A stretch of DNA of 64,000 bases, from contig CAJFUA010000072.1 in the NCBI GenBank assembly GCA_904420085.1, positions 42,153-106,152 on the forward strand, in the 5' to 3' direction. Under the pieces are notes generated by a model. It did not search any database. It was not told the DNA's origin and worked only from the letters and a program-made list of their open reading frames with translations. The DNA is from an uncultured Eubacterium sp. Lineage in GTDB: Bacteria > Bacillota > Clostridia > Lachnospirales > Lachnospiraceae. This document shows, in pieces, positions 53,503 to 62,264 of the stretch. Numbering within the stretch: position 1 is the first letter of the stretch; each line of letters begins with the position of its first letter. The position numbers were made by a program, and so were the translations under genes.

Positions 53503-53982
53503 ATGAGCATTGTTCATCCGATCACACCTCTTTATAATGAAAATTCGGAAGTGCTGATTTTAGGAAGTTTCCCATCGGTAAAGTCAAGAGAGAGTGGATT
53601 TTTTTATGGACATCCGCAAAACAGATTTTGGAAGGTGATTGCATCTGTATGCGGACAGGAGATCCCTAAAAATATTCAGGAGAAAAAAGAGTTGTTGCTA
53701 AGTCATAATATTGCCGTATGGGATGTGATTCAGTCCTGTGATATTACCGGGTCATCCGATAGCAGTATAAAAAATGTGGTTGCGAATGATATTTCAAAAA
53801 TTGTCAGCGAAAGTAAAATAGAAAAAATATATACCAATGGTAAAAAGGCTTATCAGTTATATGAGAAATATATATTGCCTGACAGTGGAATTGATGCGAT
53901 ATGTCTTCCATCCACAAGTCCGGCAAATGCAGCATGGAATTTGGAAAAGCTGGTTATGGAATGGAGCAAAATAAAAAAATAA
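53503..53982 (+). CDS. Family-6 uracil/hypoxanthine-DNA glycosylase
   Basis: A 159-residue repair enzyme of the uracil-DNA glycosylase superfamily. LILGSFPSVKSRE (about 19-31) is motif 1, FYGHPQNRFWKV (about 34-45) holds the catalytic Asn of family 6, and LPSTSPANAAW (about 141-151) is motif 2. Family-6 enzymes prefer hypoxanthine (deaminated adenine) over uracil. ATG 53503 has GAAGGAGG in front, and the five codons upstream are not needed. It stands alone with its own promoter. Confidence 0.88.
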   Translation: MSIVHPITPLYNENSEVLILGSFPSVKSRESGFFYGHPQNRFWKVIASVCGQEIPKNIQEKKELLLSHNIAVWDVIQSCDITGSSDSSIKNVVANDISKIVSESKIEKIYTNGKKAYQLYEKYILPDSGIDAICLPSTSPANAAWNLEKLVMEWSKIKK

Positions 53983-54074
53983 ACACCCAAGGGGTGGGCA
54001 TATACTCCATAGGTGCGTAGAAAATTTATTCCAAATATATTAAAATTTATATATTAATGGTTCGGAGCGTACTT

Positions 54075-54476
54075 ATGAAGAAAAAAGAGATTTCTGATTT
54101 GGATACACAAATCGGTTCAAGAATTAAATCAATCAGATCAGACAATAAATTATCCCAGGAAAAAATGGCGGCAAAAATAGGAGTGGAATCACTTAATTTT
54201 TATCAGAGTGTAGAAAAGGGAAGCAACCGGTTATCAATAGAGCATTGTATAAAAATTTGCGATGAATTTGGTGTGTCCATGGATTTCATATTAAGGGGCA
54301 AAATCAGTGACAATAAAGAATTTGAAATATTTTTTGACAGTCTGGCCCCCGAAAATAAGGTACGGGAGTTTATGAATATTATTTTAAAGTTGTGTGGCGA
54401 TGAAGATGAGAACTATGTAGATTTCCTGTTTGACATATATAAACGTATGAGGAGAAACGATGCAAGCGGTATTTAA
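54075..54476 (+). CDS. XRE-family transcriptional regulator
   Basis: A 133-residue regulator with an N-terminal HTH_3 domain (about 10-68): RIKSIRSDNKLSQEKMAAKIG, split here as IRSDNKLSQEKMAAKIG, then ESLNFYQSVEKGSNRLSIEH and CDEFGVSMDFILRG. The C-terminal 60 residues are acidic and helical, of unknown function. ATG 54075 has CGGAG in front; an in-frame ATG 18 bp upstream has no such site. It overlaps the LytTR regulator gene by 17 bp, so both proteins are made together. Confidence 0.88.
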   Translation: MKKKEISDLDTQIGSRIKSIRSDNKLSQEKMAAKIGVESLNFYQSVEKGSNRLSIEHCIKICDEFGVSMDFILRGKISDNKEFEIFFDSLAPENKVREFMNIILKLCGDEDENYVDFLFDIYKRMRRNDASGI

Positions 54477-55197
54477 ACAGATTTTGGTCGTAGAAGATAA
54501 TCAGTATAGCATGAATAAAATCTGCTCCATATTAAAAGAAATTAAAAACATAACCGTTTTAAAAGCAAAAAACAGTGGAGAAGCATACAGATATGCAATG
54601 GAATATAGTATTGACTTATTTATTATTGATATTATTCTGGAGCCTTCTAAAGAAGCAGATATTTCCGGCATACACTTTGCGGATACAATTAGAAAACAGG
54701 AAAAATACTTAGTGACACCCATGATATTTATTACGGCGCTGGCAGAACCGCAAATGTATACATATACAAAATTACACTGTTATGATTACTTTGAGAAACC
54801 CATTGACATAAAAAAATTTAGGGAGGCCGTATTGGCAACACTGCAAATGAAAATCAGAAAACATGAAAAAGAATATACTTTTTTTAAGATTAATGGAATT
54901 ATTATGCCTGTAAAAATTCATGATATTGTTTATATTGACAATAAAGTTTCTTCTTTGTGTATTCAGTGTGTCAATGAAGAAATGATGCATGTACCCTACA
55001 AATCAAGCAGGCAGGTTCTGTTAGAACTTGATTCGTTTAAATTTTTAAAATGTAATAAAAGCATGATTGTCAATATTGACTATATTGAGAATATTGATTA
55101 TGGAAAAAGCACAGTAAAATTAAAAGATAATTTCGGGGAAGTGAAAATAGGCAGGAAATTACTAAAAAGTTTTAAAGAAGGATTATTGGAATGTTAA
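54460..55197 (+). CDS. LytTR-family response regulator
   Basis: A 245-residue regulator with a receiver domain (about 6-128) and a LytTR DNA-binding domain (about 138-240). ILVVEDN holds the acidic pair, FIIDIILEPSKEAD the phosphorylated Asp (about 54), FITALAE the Thr and YFEKPID the Lys. The receiver has a short insert after the Asp (EPSKEADISG). LytTR features are IVYIDNKVSSLCIQ and FLKCNKSMIVNIDYI. No histidine kinase gene is adjacent; its partner must be elsewhere. LytTR regulators often bind pairs of direct repeats, and a 25-bp-spaced pair follows the gene. Confidence 0.92.
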   Translation: MQAVFKQILVVEDNQYSMNKICSILKEIKNITVLKAKNSGEAYRYAMEYSIDLFIIDIILEPSKEADISGIHFADTIRKQEKYLVTPMIFITALAEPQMYTYTKLHCYDYFEKPIDIKKFREAVLATLQMKIRKHEKEYTFFKINGIIMPVKIHDIVYIDNKVSSLCIQCVNEEMMHVPYKSSRQVLLELDSFKFLKCNKSMIVNIDYIENIDYGKSTVKLKDNFGEVKIGRKLLKSFKEGLLEC

Positions 55198-55224
55198 GCA
55201 GCAAATGAAAAATGATGTTATGGC

Positions 55225-55270
55225 GGTTGTTATAAATTATAAAAATTCTGGTTGTTATGAATAATAAAAA
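55225..55270 (+). repeat. Pair of 21-bp direct repeats
   Basis: Copies at 55225-55245 and 55250-55270 agree at 19 of 21 positions (GGTTGTTAT.AAT.ATAAAAA) and start 25 bp apart. They lie between the LytTR gene and a HAD phosphatase gene and could be a regulator-binding pair. Confidence 0.6.
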
Positions 55271-55285
55271 ACTATTGTTTATTAT

Positions 55286-55321
55286 AGGTCTTTAATGTAA
55301 AATACATAGCATTAAAGACCT
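55286..55321 (+). terminator. Stem-loop between the LytTR and HAD genes
   Basis: AGGTCTTTAATG (55286-55297) and CATTAAAGACCT (55310-55321) form a perfect 12-bp stem. The following T-run is weak (TATGTTTTATG). Confidence 0.65.
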
Positions 55322-55342
55322 TATGTTTTATGGGAGGAGAAA

Positions 55343-55999
55343 ATGATTAAGGCAGTTATTTTTGATATGGATGGATTAATGATAGACAGTGAGCGGGTTA
55401 CATATGAATGTTATAAAGTGTATCTGAACAGCTTGGGACTGGATATGACGGAGGATTTTTATAAGACATTGCTGGGACAGACAATCAATGTATGCAGAGA
55501 TAAGTTTTTGAGACAATATGGAAAGGACTTTCCTTATGATGAATGCATAAAAAGAGTGCATGAAATGGTAGACGGGCGTTTTAGAGCGGAGGGGGTCCCT
55601 TTAAAAAACGGGCTGCTTGAACTGCTAAAGTATTTAAAGAAAAATAAATTTAAAATGATTGTCGCCACTTCCAGTGAAAGAAAACGGGTGGATGCCATAT
55701 TAAAACGTGGAGGAATATCAGAATATTTTGATGCTTCCATATGCGGTGATGAAGTAGAAAAGGGCAAACCGGATCCGGAAGTATTTTTAAAAGCATGTGA
55801 GAAATTAAAAATTTCTACGGAGGAGGCTATGGTGCTGGAGGATTCTGAGGCAGGAATTCAGGCGGCTTACGACGGAAAAATAAAGGTGATCTGCGTGCCG
55901 GATATGAAATATCCGGCGGATAATTATGTAGAAATGACAACACGAATTTGTAAAGATTTAGCAGAAGTAAAAAAATATATGGAACAATGTTGTCAATGA
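55343..55999 (+). CDS. HAD-family phosphatase (beta-phosphoglucomutase-like)
   Basis: A 218-residue haloacid dehalogenase-superfamily enzyme, subfamily IA. Motif I is FDMDGLMIDSE (about 8-18) with the nucleophile Asp, motif II is the Thr/Ser in VATSSERKRV (about 108-117), motif III is the Lys in GDEVEKGKPDPEVF and motif IV is VLEDSEAGIQAA (about 167-178). The helical cap after motif I is typical of sugar-phosphate phosphatases and phosphoglucomutases. The substrate cannot be told from the sequence. It starts with GGGAGGAG in front. Confidence 0.9.
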   Translation: MIKAVIFDMDGLMIDSERVTYECYKVYLNSLGLDMTEDFYKTLLGQTINVCRDKFLRQYGKDFPYDECIKRVHEMVDGRFRAEGVPLKNGLLELLKYLKKNKFKMIVATSSERKRVDAILKRGGISEYFDASICGDEVEKGKPDPEVFLKACEKLKISTEEAMVLEDSEAGIQAAYDGKIKVICVPDMKYPADNYVEMTTRICKDLAEVKKYMEQCCQ

Positions 56000-56062
56000 A
56001 AATAATAGTGTTATAATGAAATGGTATTTTAGAAATTAAAATGCGAAAGGACGAAAAAAATC

Positions 56063-57421
56063 ATGAATATAATCATTGCCGGGGACGGAAAGGTAGGGGG
56101 CTCCCTTGCCAGAAAACTATCTGCCGAAGGGTATAATATTACCCTGATTGATTCCAATGTGAAAGTGTTGGATGCCAGTCTGGAACGATACGATGTTATG
56201 GTGGTTCATGGAAACTGTACCCTGATGTCTGTTTTAGCAAAGGCAGATGTGGAGAACACACAGTTGCTAATTGCCGCTACCAGTGCAGACGAAATTAATT
56301 TATTATGCTGTATGACAGCGCATAAAATGAATCCGAATCTGCATACCATAGCTAGAATCCGAAACCCTGAGTACAGCGAACAGATATATGCCATGCGCGA
56401 TGATTTCGGATTATCAATAACAGTAAATCCCGAGAAACAGGCGGCAGTGGAAATAGAACGGTTATTGAAATATCCGGAATTTTTACGGAGAGATACGTTT
56501 GCCAAAGGAAGAGTTGAGCTGGTAGAGTTGAGAATTAACAGCGACAGTGTGCTAAAGGATGTGTCTCTGAACGAATTGTACGGTATTGTCAAATGTCAGG
56601 TTCTGGTCTGTGCGGTCAGGAGAAACGGCAGGGTTGAAACGCCGGATGGAAACTTTGTATTAAAAGAGGGAGACAGAATTTATGTTACTGCCCCTTCGCA
56701 AAACCTTACCATCATGTTAAAAAACATGGGAATCATTACAAAAAAAGTAAAAAGAGTGATTTTATGTGGTGGAGGAAAAGTAAGTTATTATCTTACAAAA
56801 ATTTTAAGAAAATCAGGAGTTTCCGTAAAGATTATCGAAGAAAATGAACAGAGAGCAAGACAACTGGCAGAATTGCTTCCCGGGGTGGATATTATTCATG
56901 GGGATTCCAGCAGGAGAACCTTATTGGAAAGTCAGGGGATTGAGGATTGTGATGCTTTGATTACTTTAACAGGGATGGATGAACTAAATATTATTATATC
57001 CATGTATGCACAAACCTGTGGTGTACCACAGGTAATCACCAAAGTAGGGCATACAGACAGCAGTAGTATACAGGATAGTCTGCATCTCGGAAGCATTGTC
57101 TGTCCGAAGGATTTATGCTGTGATACCATTGTAGGATACGTCAGGGCATTGGACGCTCAAACCGGAGCAGCTATTTCAGTACATAATATTGCAGACGGAC
57201 AGGCTGAAGCAGTAGAGTTTCGAGCGGACGAGCACACAAAACATTGTGGAGTACCATTGAAAGATATTCAATTAAAAAATAATATGCTGATTGCATGCAT
57301 AACACATAAAGGCAAAATTGAAATACCGAATGGCGATTCATGTTTCGAGTCGGGAGATACGGTTATTGTAGTTTCAAAAGGCGATGTGGCAATACACCGG
57401 TTAAATGATATATTTCAATAA
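56063..57421 (+). CDS. trkA: Trk potassium uptake regulator TrkA
   Basis: A 452-residue peripheral subunit with two RCK units. Nucleotide-binding loops are IAGDGKVGGSLARKL (about 4-18) and LCGGGKVSYYLTKIL (about 233-247), each followed by a TrkA_C domain (about 140-220 and 370-450, KEGDRIYVTAPSQ and ESGDTVIVVSKGD). It gates the TrkH channel encoded 22 bp downstream in response to NAD(H)/ATP. The two-unit form is the classic TrkA, in contrast to the single-unit KtrA-like gene at the end of this cluster. Confidence 0.94.
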   Translation: MNIIIAGDGKVGGSLARKLSAEGYNITLIDSNVKVLDASLERYDVMVVHGNCTLMSVLAKADVENTQLLIAATSADEINLLCCMTAHKMNPNLHTIARIRNPEYSEQIYAMRDDFGLSITVNPEKQAAVEIERLLKYPEFLRRDTFAKGRVELVELRINSDSVLKDVSLNELYGIVKCQVLVCAVRRNGRVETPDGNFVLKEGDRIYVTAPSQNLTIMLKNMGIITKKVKRVILCGGGKVSYYLTKILRKSGVSVKIIEENEQRARQLAELLPGVDIIHGDSSRRTLLESQGIEDCDALITLTGMDELNIIISMYAQTCGVPQVITKVGHTDSSSIQDSLHLGSIVCPKDLCCDTIVGYVRALDAQTGAAISVHNIADGQAEAVEFRADEHTKHCGVPLKDIQLKNNMLIACITHKGKIEIPNGDSCFESGDTVIVVSKGDVAIHRLNDIFQ

Positions 57422-57443
57422 TTAAGAGGAAAAGGTTGGAATA

Positions 57444-58901
57444 ATGAATTACAAAGTAATTGGAAAGTTTATTTCCAAAATGTTATTTGTAGAAGCGGTT
57501 TTTATGGTACCGCCATTCATCATTAGCATATACGACGGAGAAAAACCGGCGGTTGCCGGATTTTTAGGAGCAATATTGATTACGGTGTTGTTATCATTGA
57601 TATTGTATTTTACTTGTAAAAAGGCGAAGCAGCGTTTTTTTGCAAAAGAGGGATTGGTATGTGTGGGACTTAGCTGGATTGTCTTGAGTTTTCTGGGAGG
57701 TTTACCATTTTATATTTCAAAAGAGATACCATCTTTTATTGATGCTTTATTTGAAATCGTTTCCGGTTTTACCACTACAGGGGCCTCCATACTAACAGAT
57801 GTGGAAGCAATGTCCAGAGGACTGCTTTATTGGAGAAGTTTTAGCCACTGGTTAGGTGGAATGGGAATATTGGTGTTTGTTTTAGCCATCGCACCGGCTG
57901 ATGGAAGAAGCAACCGGTTTACCATGCACCTGCTTCGGGCAGAAAGTCCGGGACCAGATGTAGGCAAATTGGCGCCCAAAATGCGTGACACCGCAAAGAT
58001 TTTATATATTTTATATGTAGGTCTGACCGTAGTGAATGTTATTTTCTTATTAATTGGTAAGATGTCTCTGTTTGATGCCCTATGTACAGCATTTGGTACA
58101 GCAGGAACAGGAGGATTTGGCATAAAAAATGACAGCATGGCAGGGTACAGCCCTTATATTCAAAATGTCTGTACGGTGTTTATGCTGTTGTTTGGTGTAA
58201 ATTTCAGTTGCTATTATTTATTACTTCTGATAAAATTTAAAGCAGTGTTGAAAGACGGAGAATTGAGAGTGTATTTAGGGCTTGTAACCGCCAGTATTAT
58301 GATGATTACGATAAATATATCCGGCATGTTTGGAAGTATTAGAGAAGCGCTTCATCATGCAGCGTTTACCGTCTCAAGTATTATTACCACAACCGGATTT
58401 GCCACAGAGAATTTTGATATGTGGCCTGAGTTTTCTAAAGCAATTTTATTATTGTTAATGATGGTAGGCGCCTGTGCAGGCAGTACTGGTGGCGGTTTAA
58501 AATGTGGTAGATTACTGATATTAGTCCGCAGTATCAGAAGAAATATACGACAGACTTTAAATCCGAGAAAGATTGAAGTAATACGAGCTGGCGGACAAGT
58601 GGTAGAAGAGAGAATTGTCTCTGGCGTAAACAGTTATTTTGCAGCTTATATACTGATTATCCTTGTAAGTTTTCTTCTTGTTTCCATAGATGGGCATAGT
58701 TTGATTACAGGGCTTTCAGGTGTAATATCATGTTTCAATAATATTGGTCCCGGATTGGATTTGGTAGGACCGGCATCCAATTATTCCGTGTTTGGTAACT
58801 TTTCAAAATTTGTGTTAATTGTAGATATGTTAGCCGGTCGTTTGGAAATTTTCCCGATATTAATTTTGCTTTCTAAGGGAACATGGATTGTTAAAAGATA
58901 G
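57444..58901 (+). CDS. trkH: Potassium channel subunit TrkH
   Basis: A 485-residue membrane protein of the SKT superfamily with four membrane-pore-membrane repeats. Selectivity-filter segments are seen as SGFTTTGASI (about 110), FGTAGTGGFG (about 216), ITTTGFATE (about 313) and FNNIGPGLD (about 432), each with the central Gly. It forms the K+ path for TrkA. The next gene encodes a second, shorter channel subunit. Confidence 0.93.
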   Translation: MNYKVIGKFISKMLFVEAVFMVPPFIISIYDGEKPAVAGFLGAILITVLLSLILYFTCKKAKQRFFAKEGLVCVGLSWIVLSFLGGLPFYISKEIPSFIDALFEIVSGFTTTGASILTDVEAMSRGLLYWRSFSHWLGGMGILVFVLAIAPADGRSNRFTMHLLRAESPGPDVGKLAPKMRDTAKILYILYVGLTVVNVIFLLIGKMSLFDALCTAFGTAGTGGFGIKNDSMAGYSPYIQNVCTVFMLLFGVNFSCYYLLLLIKFKAVLKDGELRVYLGLVTASIMMITINISGMFGSIREALHHAAFTVSSIITTTGFATENFDMWPEFSKAILLLLMMVGACAGSTGGGLKCGRLLILVRSIRRNIRQTLNPRKIEVIRAGGQVVEERIVSGVNSYFAAYILIILVSFLLVSIDGHSLITGLSGVISCFNNIGPGLDLVGPASNYSVFGNFSKFVLIVDMLAGRLEIFPILILLSKGTWIVKR

Positions 58902-58917
58902 TTTAGAAGAGGTAGAG

Positions 58918-60264
58918 ATGAAATATAAAGAGCATAGACATATATCAACATCACAATTTATATTTTTAGGATTTCTTTTTACGATTCTTACGGGAAGTTT
59001 GATTTTAATGCTTCCATTTGCAAGTAAGGCAGGGAAAATCACATCTTTTATTGATGCCATGTTTACGGCAACGTCTGCAACGTGCGTGACGGGATTGGTC
59101 GTACATGACACAGCTACTTTCTGGTCAGAGTTCGGCCAGGCAATTATTTTGTTTTTGATACAGATTGGCGGAATGGGTGTAATTACCATAGCCGTATTAC
59201 TAACAATGATGTCCGGCAGAAAAATCAGTTTGCGACAGAGATCGTTGATGCAGGAAGCCATCTCTGCACCAAAAATGGAAGGAATTGTAAGGCTTACCGG
59301 TTTTATTTTTAAAACGATTATCACAATAGAACTACTTGGTGCCACTTTTATGTTTCCTGTTTTTTATAAACAATTCGGTGTTGTAAAGGGAATCTGGTAT
59401 GCGGTTTTTCATTCTGTATCAGCTTTTTGTAATGCAGGTTTTGATTTAATGGGAATTAAGGAACCTTATTCCTCACTGACGACATTATCGGATTCTGTCA
59501 TGATTAATGTGGTAATTATGGCTCTGATTGTGATTGGCGGATTGGGTTTTATTACATGGGAAGATATTAAAAAGCATAAATATCATTTTAGAAAATATAA
59601 AATGCAGAGTAAAGTAATTATACTGGTTACTGCTTTGCTGATTATCATTCCTACCATTTATTTTTATTTTTGTGAATTCCGCTTAGGAAAATGGGATGAT
59701 ATGTCCACATCCAATAAAGTGATGGCATCTTTTTTTACTTCCATCACACCGAGAACGGCAGGTTTTAATACGGTAGATTTTACAGAGTTGACGGGAGCAG
59801 GACAGATGGTAATCATTTTGCTGATGTTGATTGGAGGGGCACCGGGGTCTACGGCCGGTGGTATGAAAGTAACTACCATGGCAGTAATTTTTGCTACGGC
59901 ATATGCAGTGTTTCGAAGAAAGCAGGAGGCACATTTTTTTAAGAGACGAATTGCAACAGATATTATTGCAAAAGCGGCGACCATACTTTTGATGTATGTA
60001 TTTTTATTTTTAGTGTCAGCTATTGTAATCAGCACTATTGAAGGACTTCCGATTGTTGATGTGATGTTTGAGACAGCTTCAGCGATTGGAACAGTTGGTC
60101 TGACATTAGGAATAACAACAGAATTATGTACAGTTTCTAAAATTATTTTGATTATTTTAATGTTTTTTGGAAGAGTGGGAGGATTGACCATCATTTTTGC
60201 CGCTGTTTCTGGTAACAATGGAAATGTAACAAGATTTCCGGAAGAAAAAATTATGGTCGGCTGA
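58918..60264 (+). CDS. ktrB: Ktr-type potassium channel subunit KtrB
   Basis: A 448-residue SKT-family membrane protein. Filter segments are TSATCVTGLVV (about 47), VSAFCNAGFDL (about 168), TPRTAGFNTVD (about 276) and ASAIGTVGLTLG (about 386). The shorter length and the lack of the extra N-terminal helices seen in TrkH place it with KtrB. The open frame extends 30 bp upstream into trkH, but ATG 58918 has AGAGGTAG in front. KtrA follows, so two complete K+ systems lie together. Confidence 0.92.
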   Translation: MKYKEHRHISTSQFIFLGFLFTILTGSLILMLPFASKAGKITSFIDAMFTATSATCVTGLVVHDTATFWSEFGQAIILFLIQIGGMGVITIAVLLTMMSGRKISLRQRSLMQEAISAPKMEGIVRLTGFIFKTIITIELLGATFMFPVFYKQFGVVKGIWYAVFHSVSAFCNAGFDLMGIKEPYSSLTTLSDSVMINVVIMALIVIGGLGFITWEDIKKHKYHFRKYKMQSKVIILVTALLIIIPTIYFYFCEFRLGKWDDMSTSNKVMASFFTSITPRTAGFNTVDFTELTGAGQMVIILLMLIGGAPGSTAGGMKVTTMAVIFATAYAVFRRKQEAHFFKRRIATDIIAKAATILLMYVFLFLVSAIVISTIEGLPIVDVMFETASAIGTVGLTLGITTELCTVSKIILIILMFFGRVGGLTIIFAAVSGNNGNVTRFPEEKIMVG

Positions 60265-60308
60265 TTGTCGGAAAACATGAATCATTTAAAAGCAGGAGCG
60301 TGAGGAAA

Positions 60309-60956
60309 ATGAAATCAATATTATTAATCGGATTGGGGAGATTTGGAAGACACATTGCAATGAAACTGGACGAGATGAACCATCAGGTAATGGCTGTTGA
60401 TAATAAAGAAGAGAGAGTCAATGCTGTATTGCCTTATGTTACCAATGCGCAGATAGGGGACAGTACCAACGAAGAATTTCTGGCGTCTCTGGGAGTCAGA
60501 AATTTTGATGTCTGTATTGTGGCGATAGGAGATGATTTTCAAAATTCTCTGGAAACGACTTCTTTGCTAAAAGAACTGGGAGCACAATTTGTTGTTTCCA
60601 GAGCGGCAAGAGATGTGCATGCCAAATTTTTGCTGCGGAACGGGGCGGATGAAATTGTTTACCCGGAAAAACAGCTGGCAAAATGGATGGCATTCCGTTA
60701 CACTGCGGACAATGTTTTAGATTATATTGAATTAGGAAAAAATTATTCCATATTTGAAGTGGAAATGCCGGAAAACTGGATTGGAAAGACGGTAGGGGAA
60801 GTGGACGTAAGGAAGTTTTATGATATTAATATATTGTCCATAAAACATGAAGGCAGTTTCAAAATGAGAATTTCTTCCGAAACACAGTTTTTGGAGGGAG
60901 ATACACTGTTAGTACTTGGGCATAATAAGGATATACAGAAATGTTTTCATATCTAA
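60309..60956 (+). CDS. ktrA: Ktr potassium uptake regulator KtrA
   Basis: A 215-residue single-RCK protein. The nucleotide-binding loop is LLIGLGRFGRHIAM (about 4-17) with VDNKEERV as the acidic end of the second strand; the TrkA_C domain is at about 135-215 (FLEGDTLLVLGHNKDIQ). It forms an octameric ring under KtrB. ATG 60309 is chosen over GTG 60300 because AGGAG (60293-60297) is too close to the GTG; either is possible. Confidence 0.92.
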   Translation: MKSILLIGLGRFGRHIAMKLDEMNHQVMAVDNKEERVNAVLPYVTNAQIGDSTNEEFLASLGVRNFDVCIVAIGDDFQNSLETTSLLKELGAQFVVSRAARDVHAKFLLRNGADEIVYPEKQLAKWMAFRYTADNVLDYIELGKNYSIFEVEMPENWIGKTVGEVDVRKFYDINILSIKHEGSFKMRISSETQFLEGDTLLVLGHNKDIQKCFHI

Positions 60957-60984
60957 ATTATTTCGATATTGGAGATAAATTCAA

Positions 60985-61605
60985 ATGAAAATCAAAATAT
61001 GCGGACTTACCAGTACGAAAGAAGCACAATTTTTAAACAGAAACCATGTTGACTTTGCAGGGATGGTGTTGTTTTTTTCAAAGAGCAGACGAAATATCAG
61101 TATAGAGCAGGCAGGACGGATTATGGAAGCGCTTGATGGGGCAATTCAGTCGGTAGCCGTGGTTGTATCGCCGACCAGAGAGCAACTGGTTCAGATACAG
61201 GAAGCCGGTTTCGACTATGTGCAGATACATGGGGAAATTTCAGAAGAGTTGTTGAAAGAAATTCATATTCCGGTATGGAAAGCATTTAATGTTAAGGATT
61301 TGAAACAGTTAAAATTATATCACAATCAGAAAAACATTGCGGGATATGTATTTGACGGAGCAGATTACGGCAGTGGAAAAACTTTTGACTGGAATCTGCT
61401 GAAGGATATTCCAAGAGATGGGAAACTGTTTCTGCTGGCAGGGGGATTGAATCCTTCCAATGTAGCAGATGCCATCCGATATGTACAGCCGGACGGAGTG
61501 GATGTATCTTCGGGGGTGGAGAAAGATTTTGGAAAGGGAAAAGACGGAGAAAAGATAGAGCAGTTTGTTGAGCAGGTAAGAGCAGAGGAAACGTATAGAC
61601 GATGA
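60985..61605 (+). CDS. trpF: Phosphoribosylanthranilate isomerase
   Basis: A 206-residue TIM-barrel enzyme of tryptophan synthesis. The catalytic Cys is in KICGLTS (about 3-9) and the catalytic Asp lies in VFDGADYGSGKTFDW (about 122-136). FVFY-type and GVDVSSGVE (about 172-180) phosphate loops are also typical. The rest of the trp operon is absent, so this is a stand-alone copy. Its stop overlaps the response regulator start by 4 bp, so it would be cotranscribed with the two-component system. Confidence 0.92.
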   Translation: MKIKICGLTSTKEAQFLNRNHVDFAGMVLFFSKSRRNISIEQAGRIMEALDGAIQSVAVVVSPTREQLVQIQEAGFDYVQIHGEISEELLKEIHIPVWKAFNVKDLKQLKLYHNQKNIAGYVFDGADYGSGKTFDWNLLKDIPRDGKLFLLAGGLNPSNVADAIRYVQPDGVDVSSGVEKDFGKGKDGEKIEQFVEQVRAEETYRR

Positions 61606-62264
61606 AAAAAATATTGATTATCGAAGATGACACATCCATAAGTCAGGAACTTTATCAATTGCTGACAAATTCCGGATATGAAGCAGAAATTTTAAAAGAT
61701 TTTTCCGATGCAAAAAGTCAGGTTTTAAAAAGCGGGGCTGACTTGATTTTGCTGGATATTCATATTCCTGTATTAAATGGAGAACTACTGCTTAAAGAAA
61801 TCAGAAAAGAATCAGATGTGCCGGTAATTATGGTAACCAGTAAAAACAGTGAGGCAGATGAAGTGCTTTCCATGTCTTATGGAGCAGATGACTATATTAC
61901 AAAACCTTACAGTCCTACGGTGCTGCTTCTCCGCATACAAAACATTTTCAAAAGACTGGAACCGAAAAAAGATAAGTGCAAGTATCAGGATTTGGAAGTG
62001 CATCTGAGTAAAGGAATTATTTGCAGCAAAACGGAAGAAATCCGGCTGACAAAAAATGAGATGATTATATTTTCCTATCTCTTAAATCATCAGGGACAAA
62101 TTGTTACAAGAGATGATTTGATGACAGATTTATGGAATAATGAGGAGTATCTGAATGACAATGCACTGACGGTAAACATAAGCCGTCTGCGGGGAAAATT
62201 ATCGGAACTGGGTTATGAGAAAGTGATAGAAACCAGAAAGGGACAAGGTTATATTTTAATATGA
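61602..62264 (+). CDS. OmpR-family response regulator, BceR type
   Basis: A 220-residue regulator: receiver domain (about 1-115) with LIIEDD, phosphorylated Asp in LILLDIHIPVLNGE (about residue 51), Thr/Ser in MVTSKN and Lys in ITKPYSP; winged-helix domain (about 130-220) with IRLTKNEMIIFSYLL and NVSRLRGKL-like NISRLRGKL. It is coupled to the sensor gene by a 4-bp overlap. Together with the ABC gene downstream this is the antimicrobial-peptide sensing arrangement of Firmicutes. Confidence 0.92.
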   Translation: MKKILIIEDDTSISQELYQLLTNSGYEAEILKDFSDAKSQVLKSGADLILLDIHIPVLNGELLLKEIRKESDVPVIMVTSKNSEADEVLSMSYGADDYITKPYSPTVLLLRIQNIFKRLEPKKDKCKYQDLEVHLSKGIICSKTEEIRLTKNEMIIFSYLLNHQGQIVTRDDLMTDLWNNEEYLNDNALTVNISRLRGKLSELGYEKVIETRKGQGYILI

